Part shown: one piece after another, positions 8,459 to 18,074 of the stretch
Numbering within the stretch: the stretch's first letter is position 1
How the letters are laid out: the number at the start of each line of letters is the position of its first letter
Assembly: GCF_014696355.1 (NCBI RefSeq)
Contig: NZ_JACJQA010000033.1
Span: 232,196 to 296,195 of the forward strand
Origin: Pseudanabaena sp. FACHB-1998
GTDB taxonomy: Bacteria > Cyanobacteriota > Cyanobacteriia > Pseudanabaenales > Pseudanabaenaceae
DNA length: 64,000 bases
Reading direction: 5' to 3'
Notes under the pieces: model-generated
What the model was told of the DNA's origin: nothing
Seen by the model: only the letters and a program-made list of their open reading frames with translations
Databases searched by the model: none
Translations under genes and position numbers: made by a program

Positions 8459-10144
8459 TCAGAAATCAAAATCAAAGGCTGGTTCAGCCCGTAATTTGCC
8501 TAAACCTAGCTCCTTCTCATCCATGAGATTTATTTCGTAATAGCCCAAAATGTGATGGGGAGCAGGATTTCCGCGAGAAGCGCCCGTAATTCCCATCGCA
8601 ATAATCACACAGATATGCCCTTGAGTAGTCTTGGCTCTTTGCTTCCACCGCTTGTGATGCTCACTGCTGAGGGCTTTTTTGTCAAATTCGCCAAACAGAT
8701 GCAAGTCATCATTGCCCATCACCATTAAGCCCAATTGACAGCTATTACCAAGGATGTCTTCCGCAGGATTAAAGCACAAAGCCCTGATCCCATCCAAGTC
8801 ATTAATTTGCTCAATTAATTCCAACGCCTTGGGGCGAGAAGTCTGGATCATTAATCCTGCCAAACCTTCACCTTTTTGAGCAGCTTTAGCCGTCACAGGT
8901 TGCTCTGATATTTGATGATGAATATTAGCTCTGCGTAAGAAATCCACCTGCGCCCAAGGAATCGTCATCATATGAATGAGAGCATTCTCTGGCCAAAGAT
9001 CTTCATTAATTAATGGTGAATCATCATCGTCCATATCCTCTTCATCGACCAGTTGATGCAACTCATCGGCTAACTCAGGCAAAGTCTGGACAACAACCTT
9101 TACTTTCTCCTCCACATCACTATCAAGGCTAGGGGCATATACATCATACGTGCCTGTCAAATTACCAAAACTGGACTTGAGGCGATTACTGTACTGCTCC
9201 CAAAATTTATTTAAAGCTTCAAGGGCAACAGTGAGGGCGATCGCCTCTTCATCGTATAAATAGGGTCTACCACCTTCTAAGGGATGTAAAGCCCCATAAA
9301 TTGGCTTGATTGGAGTATTTACAACTGGCAAAGAACGGACTTTGCCGCGAAACGGAAGTGGCGGGAAATCATCTTCCATTTCCAACTCAGGGGTTTCAAA
9401 TAGATTAAACAGGCAATCTTGATGTAAAAAAGTTTCTTCAATTTCATCATCAGAATTACCTGAGACAATCCGATGGCGAAATTTGACTAGAGATTCTTCA
9501 TTACGATAAAAAATTACACCCTGCTCCAGCCCCATTTTGCCCATAACGATCGCATAGAGGGTTTCGAGATCCCAGTTATCGAGCTTAATCGAAATCACCT
9601 GATGATCCCAAAGGCTATTCCAAGGAGCATTACGCCATAATTGTTCAGACTGTTGATTAAGAGCCGCAGCATAGCGTTCAGGCACAACAGGGGGATTGGT
9701 CGAAAAGCTTTCTAAAATATGAGAAAAAATCTCATCAATTAATGGCAAGCGTTCCACATATTCCACAGATATGCCCAAATCCTGTAAAACACCTCGCAAA
9801 TAAAACTGGAGTTCGCGATCGCATACTAGAATTTTTTGCGGCAACGATGGTTGAGCGGGACTCTGGGGATGCTCGATGGCTTGCAATAAAGCACGTACAA
9901 ATGCTTCCTGCCCCACGACAGAATCGACTACATCCATAGATCGCACCATCCCCATCGAGCCATCTACCCACAAAATGCAGTGGGGCTTGGACTCTTCATC
10001 ATGGGCATGAAGGGGAATAATATTTGAAGAGTCTTGGGGTTGACGGATTTTAGCGGGTAAAGCACGGCGATCGCCTTCCCAAACGGCAGATGACTGCTTG
10101 AGTTTTTTGAGGCGACGAAGAGTAGATCGGTTTAGCGTGGTCAT
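8459..10144 (-). CDS. Conserved cyanobacterial protein of unknown function
   Basis: 561 residues, soluble, acidic in the middle (a run of Asp/Glu around residue 365). The N-terminus is basic (STLRRLKKLKQSS). The first half contains a plausible alpha/beta domain with PHCILWVDGSMGMVRSM and QKILVCDRELQFYLRGVL; the second half ends FDFDF. No catalytic motif or membrane segment recognised. I believe relatives exist in other cyanobacteria but cannot name the function. Confidence 0.75.
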   Translation of the reverse strand: MTTLNRSTLRRLKKLKQSSAVWEGDRRALPAKIRQPQDSSNIIPLHAHDEESKPHCILWVDGSMGMVRSMDVVDSVVGQEAFVRALLQAIEHPQSPAQPSLPQKILVCDRELQFYLRGVLQDLGISVEYVERLPLIDEIFSHILESFSTNPPVVPERYAAALNQQSEQLWRNAPWNSLWDHQVISIKLDNWDLETLYAIVMGKMGLEQGVIFYRNEESLVKFRHRIVSGNSDDEIEETFLHQDCLFNLFETPELEMEDDFPPLPFRGKVRSLPVVNTPIKPIYGALHPLEGGRPYLYDEEAIALTVALEALNKFWEQYSNRLKSSFGNLTGTYDVYAPSLDSDVEEKVKVVVQTLPELADELHQLVDEEDMDDDDSPLINEDLWPENALIHMMTIPWAQVDFLRRANIHHQISEQPVTAKAAQKGEGLAGLMIQTSRPKALELIEQINDLDGIRALCFNPAEDILGNSCQLGLMVMGNDDLHLFGEFDKKALSSEHHKRWKQRAKTTQGHICVIIAMGITGASRGNPAPHHILGYYEINLMDEKELGLGKLRAEPAFDFDF

Positions 10145-10922
10145 CGAAAATGTTCTCTAGATTAGCCACTCTCCCGAAATTCGGAAGAGTGCATTGATCG
10201 ATTTAACTACGATATGGCTAGAAATTACTAGATAAGATCAGAAATTGTAGCAAGCATTTAGAATAAGGCTCAACACAGTCAAACTTTAAGGCTTAATAAC
10301 TAAGCTAGACTGACAGCGTAAATTATTTATCTCATTCTTAATTGCCATTACAAGTTTTAAATTAATCTACACATATTGCCTTAGTGTAAATTGATGACGA
10401 AATATAAAACTTTTCTGATTAAGATTATCACACTACATATTCAACCTAAACAATGAGATGTTCATCCTACAAGGCAACCGCGTAAAAAATCAAAGGGTAA
10501 GGAGATGGTTTAAATAAGCAAAATCCCAAGCCGCCTTATTACAGAGCTACCCAAACAAAAAACAAAAGGCTTACCCAGCAAGGATTTTAATCACAAGTGT
10601 CTTTACTTACTGATTTTCAGATTGTTTAATGGGTAAGGATCGCTATTTTTTTATACGGTAGTCTTACAATTTCCACAACAAGATCAATTATAATTTAGCC
10701 ACTAATGTCTGAAGATCAGGATAACAGTGTGAAAAGTTGGAATCCTTAGTTGTCAAGCAATTCGGGATTTAGAGTTAGCAAGTAAAAACATGTGGAATTG
10801 AAATCCTTACTGGGTAAGCTCTTTATCTTTATTAGTCGGTTGGTTTGATGTTAGGATAATTAGGGATTTTGTTATTAAATAATAGATATTAGTAAATATT
10901 AATTTAATTATTAAGGAGATGC
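10145..10922. other. Long AT-rich intergenic region at the left edge of the glycan island
   Basis: 778 bp with no credible gene. Contains a short CCGAA/TTCGG hairpin near 10168-10191, a long inverted repeat (GCTTACCCAGCAAGGATTT at 10569-10587 and its near-complement at 10801-10819) and a related GGGTAAGGAT at 10631. Ends with AAGGAG just before the first epimerase. Likely promoter region plus island boundary. Confidence 0.6.
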
Positions 10923-11987
10923 ATGTCAATTGTTTTAGTAACTGGTTCTGCTGGACTGATTGGTTCTGAGTCAGTTCATTTTTTTTGTAAACTGGGATTC
11001 ACTGTTGTTGGCATAGACAACGACATGCGCCAAGTTTTTTTTGGAAAAGAAGCCTCGACACAATGGAATCGAGACTCGCTCATACAAAGTTATGGCAATC
11101 AATACATTCATCACAATGTTGATATTAGAAATCACGAAGAAATATCTCAAATATTTAAAACATACAATAAAGATATAGCTCTCATTATCCATACAGCGGC
11201 TCAACCCTCTCATGATTGGGCTGCCAGTGATCCCTACACCGACTTTTCAGTTAACGCTAATGGGACACTCGTTCTACTGGAAAACACTCGGCAAAATTGC
11301 CCCGACGCTTCTTTTATATTTTGTTCTACTAATAAAGTTTACGGAGATACTCCCAATAACTTACCGCTAATTGAACTTGAAAAGCGCTGGGAAATCGACG
11401 ATAAACATTTCTATCTTCAAGGAATTGACGAAAATATGAGCATTGATGCTAGCAAGCATTCTTTGTTTGGAGCATCAAAGGTGGCGGCTGATATTTTAGT
11501 TCAAGAATATGGTCGGTATTTTAATATTAAAACGGCTTGTTTTAGAGGTGGCTGTCTTACAGGTCCGAGCCACTCAGGAACTAAATTACATGGTTTCTTA
11601 TCGTATTTAATGAAATGTACTATGACTGGGAATCCATATCAAATATATGGTTACAAAGGAAAACAAGTAAGAGATAACATCCATAGCTATGATTTAGTTA
11701 ACGCTTTCTATAATTTTTATCAAGCTCCTCGGATAGGAGAAGTTTATAACATAGGCGGCAGCAGATATAGTAACTGCTCAATGCTAGAAGCAGTTCAAAA
11801 GTGTGAAGAAATTGCTGATAAAAAATTAGACTGGAGCTACGTTGAGACTAATCGAAGTGGAGATCATATCTGGTGGATTAGTGACATTCAAAAATTCAAA
11901 AAACACTATCCTAATTGGCATCTCAAGTACGGCATATCCGATATTCTCCAAGAGATTTACTTTCAGAACTTAAACAGGTGGATCTAG
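10923..11987 (+). CDS. NAD-dependent epimerase/dehydratase (extended SDR, CDP-paratose epimerase-like)
   Basis: 354 residues. Rossmann motif [12 protein letters not shown] at the N-terminus, [10 protein letters not shown] in the middle, and [18 protein letters not shown] where the SDR catalytic Tyr-x-x-x-Lys belongs. Here Tyr is replaced by Phe (F-GAS-K). I recall Phe at this site in some CDP-tyvelose epimerase-like relatives, so it may be natural. Probable role: modifying a nucleotide sugar for surface polysaccharide. SD AAGGAG lies 5 nt before ATG. Low GC and no HIP1 site. Confidence 0.82.
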   Translation: MSIVLVTGSAGLIGSESVHFFCKLGFTVVGIDNDMRQVFFGKEASTQWNRDSLIQSYGNQYIHHNVDIRNHEEISQIFKTYNKDIALIIHTAAQPSHDWAASDPYTDFSVNANGTLVLLENTRQNCPDASFIFCSTNKVYGDTPNNLPLIELEKRWEIDDKHFYLQGIDENMSIDASKHSLFGASKVAADILVQEYGRYFNIKTACFRGGCLTGPSHSGTKLHGFLSYLMKCTMTGNPYQIYGYKGKQVRDNIHSYDLVNAFYNFYQAPRIGEVYNIGGSRYSNCSMLEAVQKCEEIADKKLDWSYVETNRSGDHIWWISDIQKFKKHYPNWHLKYGISDILQEIYFQNLNRWI

Positions 11988-12026
11988 TGACTCAGTTTCA
12001 ACAACCTATGACTATAAAAAATACAG

Positions 12027-13172
12027 ATGAACTTCGCTAAATTAACTCTCGATAATTTAAAACTAAAAATCAATAGGCTCTCGATTTTTACATTTTTAAG
12101 CTCAACAGTCACAGTTTCCATTTTATTGAGCCTATTCTTTTTTTCTCCCCGATTTATAAATTGGGATTTGAGTAGATCAGGCTCCTTTGAGGTCGCTAGG
12201 GCTATCTCGTTTCTGCAACAGGTTGATAATCCTTGGGAATCTTCAATAGAAAGTGCCTTGAAGTGGAGATTATTAATACCGAGTATTGCCCATTTTTCTG
12301 GTATTAGAGGATGGGCAGCATTATCTATATCTTGGCTTGGGGTTGTAGTTTTATTAGCCCAAACAACTTGGACAATTCTTAGCAGTACGAGAGATAGGTG
12401 GCTTGCTTTCACAGGATGTGTCTTAGTAGCAAGCAGTTCAGCCGTTGTAGTATCTACGGGCTGGCTCGGAATAAATGATGCTTGGTATTTATCAGGACTC
12501 CTGACTGTAGCTTTTGCAAAAAATCCTCTATGGTTACTCGGAGCCTGCTTGATCTCTCCTTGGTTTGACGAAAAGTTTTTAATAGCGCTGCCAATCGCAA
12601 TTCTTACCCGATGGCATCAAGATATCCAAAGTAATACTAAAGACGCTATTTTTAAATTAATTTCCCTCATAACCTTTGGGATTATTCCATACGTCGCAAC
12701 TCGTCTTTACGTAACTTTTTTCTATAGTGATCCCTCATCGGCCTCCTTTTTTAAGAGTGTTTTGACTGGATTTACAACATGGCTACCTTGGGCTCATTTA
12801 GGTTGGTGGATGGCATTTAGACTAGGATGGATTTTTATTGGTGTTTCCTTTTGGCTAATATTGAGGGTAGGAGGCTTACGTTATCTATTTATAACTTTGT
12901 TCTTATTTTTAAGCTCATTTTTAGCTATTACTATTTTGGCGGCTGATATGAGTCGTTCGGCTGCAATGGTACTACCATTACTAGTATGGGGATGGAGTAA
13001 TGCACCTAGCAATACCGTTTTTGGCAACCCCAATATGAGAAACATAATTGTTCTTAGCAATCTTTTGATTCCTAGTATGCACGTAACCTATACTAAAGCA
13101 TCGTTAATCAGTCCCTTACCTCTAGAAATATTTCGGGTGTTGAAATGTGTAGGATCTGCATGTTTTTTGTGA
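12027..13172 (+). CDS. Polytopic membrane protein of the glycan island
   Basis: 381 residues with about eight to nine predicted transmembrane helices, starting with STVTVSILLSLFFFSP. A soluble loop near the first helix (RSGSFEVARAISFLQQVDNPWESSIESALKWRLLIP) resembles the lumenal loop of polyprenol-phosphate-dependent glycosyltransferases, but I see no conserved DD or DE motif. It could be a GT-C-type transferase or a polymerase/exporter component. Lies 39 nt after the epimerase, so probably cotranscribed. Confidence 0.7.
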   Translation: MNFAKLTLDNLKLKINRLSIFTFLSSTVTVSILLSLFFFSPRFINWDLSRSGSFEVARAISFLQQVDNPWESSIESALKWRLLIPSIAHFSGIRGWAALSISWLGVVVLLAQTTWTILSSTRDRWLAFTGCVLVASSSAVVVSTGWLGINDAWYLSGLLTVAFAKNPLWLLGACLISPWFDEKFLIALPIAILTRWHQDIQSNTKDAIFKLISLITFGIIPYVATRLYVTFFYSDPSSASFFKSVLTGFTTWLPWAHLGWWMAFRLGWIFIGVSFWLILRVGGLRYLFITLFLFLSSFLAITILAADMSRSAAMVLPLLVWGWSNAPSNTVFGNPNMRNIIVLSNLLIPSMHVTYTKASLISPLPLEIFRVLKCVGSACFL

Positions 13173-13257
13173 CGCGAATTTTTCTCAGGACTAAGACTAA
13201 TTACAATATTCTGAGCAGAAGACTAGGCATAAAATATAAATTTAAAGGTATGAATTA

Positions 13258-13944
13258 GTGGAAAACCCTAAAATAGAACAGCATGAATATCTACAAAAGT
13301 TATATAACAATCGCTTTAATTTAAATCAAAGAAAAGCCAAGCTTGTTCTTTGGCGTACTCTAGTTGATAATTTTTTACAGAATTATATAAATCCTAATTC
13401 TGTTACATTAGATATAGGTGGAGGTTACTGTGAATTCATCAATAATGTTAAATCTAGAGAGAAGTATTTAATTGATCTTAATCCTGATGCCAAACTATTT
13501 GCCAATCCTGAAGTTACAGTATTAAACCTGAATATACTAAATATTAATGACAGAGAGCGAATAAACAAAAGTTTTGACGTTATTTTTGTTTCTAATTTTT
13601 TTGAACATCTCGCCAGTAAAGAAGATTTATTTGAGGTTTTATCTTTTTGCTTTCAATATCTTAACCCCAATGGTTCTTTGTTAATAATACAGCCTAATTT
13701 TAGGTACTCTTATAAAGAATATTTTGATTTTATCGATCATCAGCTTCCCATTACTCATTTATCACTTCAAGAGGTATTAGAAAGCATCGGATTCAATATA
13801 GATGTATTAATTCCTAGATTTCTTCCATATTCTACAAAAGGGAGACCATCGTCGCCAATTTTATTAAAAATTTATCTAAACTTACCATTTATATGGAATT
13901 TTTTAGGTGGACAGATGTTCATCAAAGCTTCTAAACCCATATAA
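13258..13944 (+). CDS. Class I SAM-dependent methyltransferase
   Basis: 228 residues. The motif I region VTLDIGGGYCEFI is the SAM-binding glycine loop. FDVIFVSNFFEHL is the post-I/motif IV segment typical of small-molecule methyltransferases, followed by LNPNGSLLIIQPN. Start is GTG with AAAGG about 10 nt upstream. Its place among sugar genes suggests methylation of a sugar or glycan intermediate. AT-rich, no HIP1. Confidence 0.82.
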   Translation: MENPKIEQHEYLQKLYNNRFNLNQRKAKLVLWRTLVDNFLQNYINPNSVTLDIGGGYCEFINNVKSREKYLIDLNPDAKLFANPEVTVLNLNILNINDRERINKSFDVIFVSNFFEHLASKEDLFEVLSFCFQYLNPNGSLLIIQPNFRYSYKEYFDFIDHQLPITHLSLQEVLESIGFNIDVLIPRFLPYSTKGRPSSPILLKIYLNLPFIWNFLGGQMFIKASKPI

Positions 13945-13992
13945 GAAATCCAACAATTATATGGGTTTAATGAGCATTTATATATAACTCCT

Positions 13993-14095
13993 TAAGTAAC
14001 TAGACACAATTAAATATAAAATCTCAAAATCTATAATGAACGTGCAGAATACACTCCAAGTTTTGATTCTAAATTTAATTGTGCCTAGCTACTTA
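13993..14095. repeat. ~100-bp inverted-repeat element, copy 1
   Basis: Terminal inverted repeats TAAGTAACTAGACACAATTA / TAATTGTGCCTAGCTACTTA, matching at 21 of 23 positions, around a ~57-bp centre. A decayed copy is at 15511-15590. The two bracket the GtrA-GT2 gene. MITE-like. Confidence 0.75.
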
Positions 14096-14133
14096 GATGA
14101 TTCTTTATATTTTGAATTTTGTGTTATTTAATT

Positions 14134-15396
14134 ATGTTAATAAAAATATTTAAATCCAAAGTATTTAAATTTCTTATAGGAGGAGGTGTCACATCAGCAA
14201 TCAATTTATTTTTAATATTTTTCTTGATTGACTATGTAGGACTAGACACACCAATATTACGCAATATAGCTAATATTATATCTCTGGAAATTTCACTGGT
14301 TTGTGGTTTTTTTATCTATAGAAATTTAGTATGGACGGGTGGTAATTGGAATATTAAAGAAGTCCTTCTAAGACAGCTACCTTTGTATCATGTATCAGCA
14401 GGATTTTCTGTATTAGCCCGCATTTTCTTTATTTTTCCTGTCTTAGATTTTCTAAAAATCAATTATGTGATTAACACGTTAATAGGTGTTCTGCTTAGTG
14501 CAGTTATTAACTATACAATTAGCGATCGCTTTGTTTTTAAAACTTACAATAAAGATAAACGAGTTCCAGAAGAAGTCTACTATCCAGAGGGTTTATCTCC
14601 CACATTAAAAAATAATTCAATAGTCTCGAAGCAAGATATAGATATAAATAGCCTTGAACTTAATCTATTTTCTATAGTCATCCCAGCCCATAACGAAGAA
14701 GGTTCAATTACTGAAACCATTCAATCAATTACAGAAGTGTTAGAAACAGAAAAAATTAATTATGAAATATTAGTTGTTAATGACAACAGTCAAGATTGTA
14801 CGGAAGATATACTCCAAAACTTAAGTAGGCAAAATAATAAAATACGTTACATTAACAATTACTACCCTAATGGGTTTGGCTTTGCAGTACGTTGTGGTCT
14901 AGAAAATTTCCAAGGTGATGCAGTTGCTATAGTGATGGCAGATTGTTCGGACTCACCTCAAAACATAGTGGATTACTACTATAAACTTCAAGAAGGTTAT
15001 GATTGTGTTTTTGGTTCTCGATTTGTTAAAGGAGGTAAAGTAATAGACTATCCTGCATATAAACTTATTATTAATAGGTTAGCTAATTTATTTATTCAAA
15101 TTATATTTGGTCTTAAATTTAATGATATTACTAATGCTTTTAAGGCGTACAGAAAGCATGTAATCCATGAGATGTCTCCCTTTATATCTCATCATTTTAA
15201 CTTAACTGTTGAACTCCCTCTTAAAGCAATTGTAAGAAATTATTCCTATGACACTATACCAATTACATGGAGTAATCGTAAGTCTGGCATATCTAAATTA
15301 AAGCTCAAGGAGATGGGAAGTCGTTATCTATTTGTTGTTTTATACATTTGGCTAGAAAAACATCTGTCAATGGGTGATTACAAAAAAAAGTTATAA
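14134..15396 (+). CDS. GtrA-like flippase domain fused to family 2 glycosyltransferase
   Basis: 420 residues. Residues ~1-140 are a GtrA/DPMS-like domain with four helices (KFLIGGGVTSAINLFLIFFL to IGVLLSAVINYTISDRFVF). Residues ~175-415 are a GT2 domain: FSIVIPAHNEE, ILVVNDNSQDCTEDIL and VIMADCSDS (DxD-like), and GSRFVKGG. The order is reversed relative to the common DPM1-GtrA fusion. It probably makes a polyprenol-phosphate sugar and helps flip it. ATG at 14134 is preferred to the upstream TTG. Contains the only HIP1 site I see in the island. Confidence 0.85.
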   Translation: MLIKIFKSKVFKFLIGGGVTSAINLFLIFFLIDYVGLDTPILRNIANIISLEISLVCGFFIYRNLVWTGGNWNIKEVLLRQLPLYHVSAGFSVLARIFFIFPVLDFLKINYVINTLIGVLLSAVINYTISDRFVFKTYNKDKRVPEEVYYPEGLSPTLKNNSIVSKQDIDINSLELNLFSIVIPAHNEEGSITETIQSITEVLETEKINYEILVVNDNSQDCTEDILQNLSRQNNKIRYINNYYPNGFGFAVRCGLENFQGDAVAIVMADCSDSPQNIVDYYYKLQEGYDCVFGSRFVKGGKVIDYPAYKLIINRLANLFIQIIFGLKFNDITNAFKAYRKHVIHEMSPFISHHFNLTVELPLKAIVRNYSYDTIPITWSNRKSGISKLKLKEMGSRYLFVVLYIWLEKHLSMGDYKKKL

Positions 15397-15765
15397 CAAA
15401 GTTAATTTTGATATCCTAAAATTAGACAAAAAAAATAATTTTATCGAAGTTCTTTTTTATCTAATAGAATAGATTTAAGAATACTAAATCAATCCTTATG
15501 ATATATACATTAAGTGGCTAGGCAGGATCAAATATCAAGTCTTGCAATCTGTGGCACAATCCACGCCTACGTCACAGAATTTAATTGTGCTTTTTAATTA
15601 TGTTCAGTTAATTAAAGAATATGCAATATACAGGTAAAATCCTGAAGATACTGATTTGTCATACTTTGGTAATAAAGAGTTTTAATTCTCTTTAAGATCC
15701 AATAATCTTAACCAATAGCTAAAAATAGTTATATAGCACGTAAAAAACCGATTCAATACAGAATT
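15397..15765. other. Intergenic region with decayed repeat, no gene seen
   Basis: 369 bp of AT-rich DNA between the glycosyltransferase and the second epimerase. Holds the decayed inverted-repeat element at 15511-15590. Promoter for the epimerase probably lies in the last 100 bp. Confidence 0.6.
15511..15590. repeat. ~100-bp inverted-repeat element, copy 2 (truncated)
   Basis: Left end TAAGTGGCTAGGCAGGATCA and right end ATTTAATTGTGC match copy 1, but the last ~11 nt of the right arm are replaced. Central part differs from copy 1 and has its own small stem (CTGTG...CACAG). Confidence 0.65.
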
Positions 15766-16833
15766 ATGAGTAAAAAAGTTTTAATTACTGGAGGAGCTGG
15801 TTTTGTTGGGAGTTCCTTGGCGTTAGGTTTGGCTTATAGATACCCTAGTTGGAGTATCACTATTTTGGATAATTTAAAGAGAAGAGGTTCGGAATTAAAT
15901 TTATCTCGATTAAAGGAAGCAGGAATTGAATTTATTCATGGTGATGTTAGAAATCCTGAAGATTTAGATAGCTCTAATCTAAGTCCAGATCTAATTTTAG
16001 AATGTTCGGCAGAACCATCAGTACTAGCAAGTTATGATTCCCCTAACTATGTATTGCAAACTAATTTGGTTGGCACAATTAATTGTCTAGAGTTATCTCG
16101 CAAAACTAATGCAGATTTCATTTTCTTTTCTACCAGTAGAGTCTATCCAATTTCATATCTTAATTCTCTACAATTTGAAGAATTGCATACTCGCTTTCAC
16201 CTCTCAGAAAATCAAAAAATGCAAGGTGTCTCTAACCACGGAATATCTGAACAATTTCCCTTAGACAAACCACGATCTCTATATGGTGCTACCAAACTCG
16301 CTTCTGAATTATTAATTGCAGAGTATGGTGATGCTTATGGGATTAGGACAGTAATTAACCGATGTGGGGTATTAACAGGTCCTTGGCAAATGGGCAAAGT
16401 TGATCAAGGGGTATTTGCCTTGTGGATGGCATTTCATTACTTCCAGAAACCTCTTAGATATATTGGTTATGGAGGCACGGGTAAACAAGTTAGAGATTTC
16501 TTGCATATTGATGACTTAGTTGATTTAGTCGAAATTCAAATTCAAAGCTTAGATCTGATTAAAGGAGAGACGTTTAATGTGGGCGGTGGAGTCAGTAACT
16601 CTCTCTCACTTTTGGAGACAACTACACTATGTGCAGAAATTACAGGAAATAAGATTCCAATCACGTCTGACACTAATACTAGGTTGGGCGATATACCTAT
16701 TTTTATTACCGATTCTCGTAAAGTGATTGAGGCTACAAATTGGTATCCCAAAAAAGATGCCAAACAGACTCTGCTGGATATTTATGAATGGATTGATCTA
16801 TATTCTGATACGGTGAAGAATATTTTCATTTAG
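15766..16833 (+). CDS. NAD-dependent epimerase (extended SDR, CDP-paratose 2-epimerase-like)
   Basis: 355 residues. Rossmann motif ITGGAGFVGSS, acidic residue after strand 2 (ILDNLKRRGSELN), FFSTSRVYPI, and an intact SLYGATKLASE with the catalytic Tyr and Lys. The NRCGVLTGPWQMGKVDQG segment is strongly reminiscent of CDP-paratose/tyvelose epimerases. Unlike the epimerase at 10.9 kb it keeps the active-site Tyr. Likely supplies a deoxyhexose for the surface glycan made by this island. Confidence 0.85.
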   Translation: MSKKVLITGGAGFVGSSLALGLAYRYPSWSITILDNLKRRGSELNLSRLKEAGIEFIHGDVRNPEDLDSSNLSPDLILECSAEPSVLASYDSPNYVLQTNLVGTINCLELSRKTNADFIFFSTSRVYPISYLNSLQFEELHTRFHLSENQKMQGVSNHGISEQFPLDKPRSLYGATKLASELLIAEYGDAYGIRTVINRCGVLTGPWQMGKVDQGVFALWMAFHYFQKPLRYIGYGGTGKQVRDFLHIDDLVDLVEIQIQSLDLIKGETFNVGGGVSNSLSLLETTTLCAEITGNKIPITSDTNTRLGDIPIFITDSRKVIEATNWYPKKDAKQTLLDIYEWIDLYSDTVKNIFI

Positions 16834-16981
16834 TCACCATACTTAAAGCGGCTCATTAAAGCGGCTCAATAAATTAAGATTGCGATACAATTGTAGTAGG
16901 TAATTCTTTCAGCCTTTGGCGTAGTTACTAAATATTTCTATTATTTTCTATTATCTAACCCAAATTACAATTCCTGCACTT

Positions 16982-17188
16982 ATGGACGAGCTAAAACCGA
17001 TTCTCAATGAGTTCTTAGGGCAACCCGTTGCATTTTTTGGTGGACTCGTTTCGGGCTTTCTTAAGCTCGATCTCCAACAAGATCCGTTAAAGGGTTGGCT
17101 AGAAAAGCAAGGAGCAACACCGACTACGGTATCTTCTGCTAGCAATAGTGGCAAGAGTGATGGGCCACAATCGATCTCCATCGACTAA
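16982..17188 (+). CDS. Small conserved hypothetical protein
   Basis: 68 residues. A compact N-terminal part (LNEFLGQPVAFFGGLVSGFLKLDLQQDPLKGWLEKQG) may form amphipathic helices; the tail is Ser/Gly-rich and disordered. No recognised domain. GC content and a palindromic terminator after it are like the housekeeping genes, so the island ends before this point. Confidence 0.65.
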   Translation: MDELKPILNEFLGQPVAFFGGLVSGFLKLDLQQDPLKGWLEKQGATPTTVSSASNSGKSDGPQSISID

Positions 17189-17191
17189 ATA

Positions 17192-17238
17192 CTAAATAAA
17201 TTTTAAGGCTCGCTAAGCGAGCCTTAAAATTTATTTAG
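17192..17238 (+). terminator. Perfect palindrome 22+3+22
   Basis: CTAAATAAATTTTAAGG... core GCTCGC-TAA-GCGAGC, just after the small hypothetical gene. Confidence 0.85.
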
Positions 17239-17331
17239 CCCAAATCAAAAAAATTTTGGTTTGGTTTTAAGCGCAAAGCGCTGTAATTTAGCTGTAATTT
17301 ATTTTAGTATTACGCCTTTTAGATATAGCTT

Positions 17332-17973
17332 ATGTGGTTTCCTTATCTGTTGCTTGCGATCGCTTACTTCTTAGGCTCCTTCCCCACGGGCTATCTAGTG
17401 GGACGGATGGCAGGTATGGATATTCGTGAGCATGGCTCTGGCTCGACGGGAGCAACTAATGTATGGCGCAACGTGGGCAAGTTTGCAGGAATTAGCGTTT
17501 TTACCGTAGATTTTGCTAAGGGCGCATTAGCCATCTACATGATGATGCAGGCTAATTTGTTAGTCAGCAATTTGGGCTTAGCCGAAAATATTTCCTCTAA
17601 TAATTTGTCATTTTTTGTAATTGGCGCAGGTATGTTGGCTCTGCTCGGTCACAGTCGCCCAGTGTGGCTAGACTTTAAGGGTGGTAAGTCAGTAGCGACT
17701 GGCTTGGGAATTTTGTTTATGTTGAGTTGGGCTGTGGCGATCGCCGCCTTTAGTGTGTGGCTAGGTACGATGGCAATTTGGCGCACGGTGTCTATTAGTT
17801 CCATTGCCGCAGCTACTGCGGCTCCCATTTTCATGTGGACTTTCCAAGGAAATATTGTTTATTCGAGCTTTGTAACGGTCGGATGTATTTTTGTGATTTG
17901 GCTACATCGCTCTAATATCGAGCGTTTGCTCAATGGCACTGAATTTAGCTTTAAATCTGACTCTAAAGCTTAG
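17332..17973 (+). CDS. plsY: Glycerol-3-phosphate acyltransferase PlsY, copy 1
   Basis: 213 residues with five to six transmembrane helices. Conserved PlsY motifs: GSFPTGYLVGR (motif 1), HGSGSTGATNVWRNVGK (motif 2 region, normally GSGNxGATN; here Ser-Thr replaces Asn-x), and GHSRPVWLDFKGGKSVATGLG (phosphate-binding GGK motif). The family transfers acyl groups from acyl-phosphate to glycerol-3-phosphate to start phospholipid synthesis in the inner membrane. A second copy lies at 49.8 kb and shares the Ser-Thr variation. Ends at a strong terminator. Confidence 0.92.
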   Translation: MWFPYLLLAIAYFLGSFPTGYLVGRMAGMDIREHGSGSTGATNVWRNVGKFAGISVFTVDFAKGALAIYMMMQANLLVSNLGLAENISSNNLSFFVIGAGMLALLGHSRPVWLDFKGGKSVATGLGILFMLSWAVAIAAFSVWLGTMAIWRTVSISSIAAATAAPIFMWTFQGNIVYSSFVTVGCIFVIWLHRSNIERLLNGTEFSFKSDSKA

Positions 17974-17975
17974 CT

Positions 17976-18010
17976 AAAAAAGAGGCGGCGCAATGCGCCG
18001 CCTCTTTTTT
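17976..18010. terminator. Rho-independent terminator after plsY
   Basis: A6-GAGGCGGCGC-AAT-GCGCCGCCTC-T6; symmetrical, so usable from both strands. Confidence 0.9.
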
Positions 18011-18017
18011 GTATAGG

Positions 18018-18064
18018 AGAAATTTTTTAAAAGTGTTGCCTTGCAACACTTTTAAAAAATTTCT
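18018..18064. terminator. Perfect palindrome 22+3+22 beside petM
   Basis: AGAAATTTTTTAAAAG... core TGTTGC-CTT-GCAACA. Sits just past the petM stop codon and parallels the hairpin at 1163-1209. Confidence 0.8.
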
Positions 18065-18074
18065 TTTTTTGGCT

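Noticed and set aside
11984..12412. Minus-strand ORF of 142 residues
   Set aside because: Overlaps the start of the polytopic membrane gene, which has the better composition and operon spacing.
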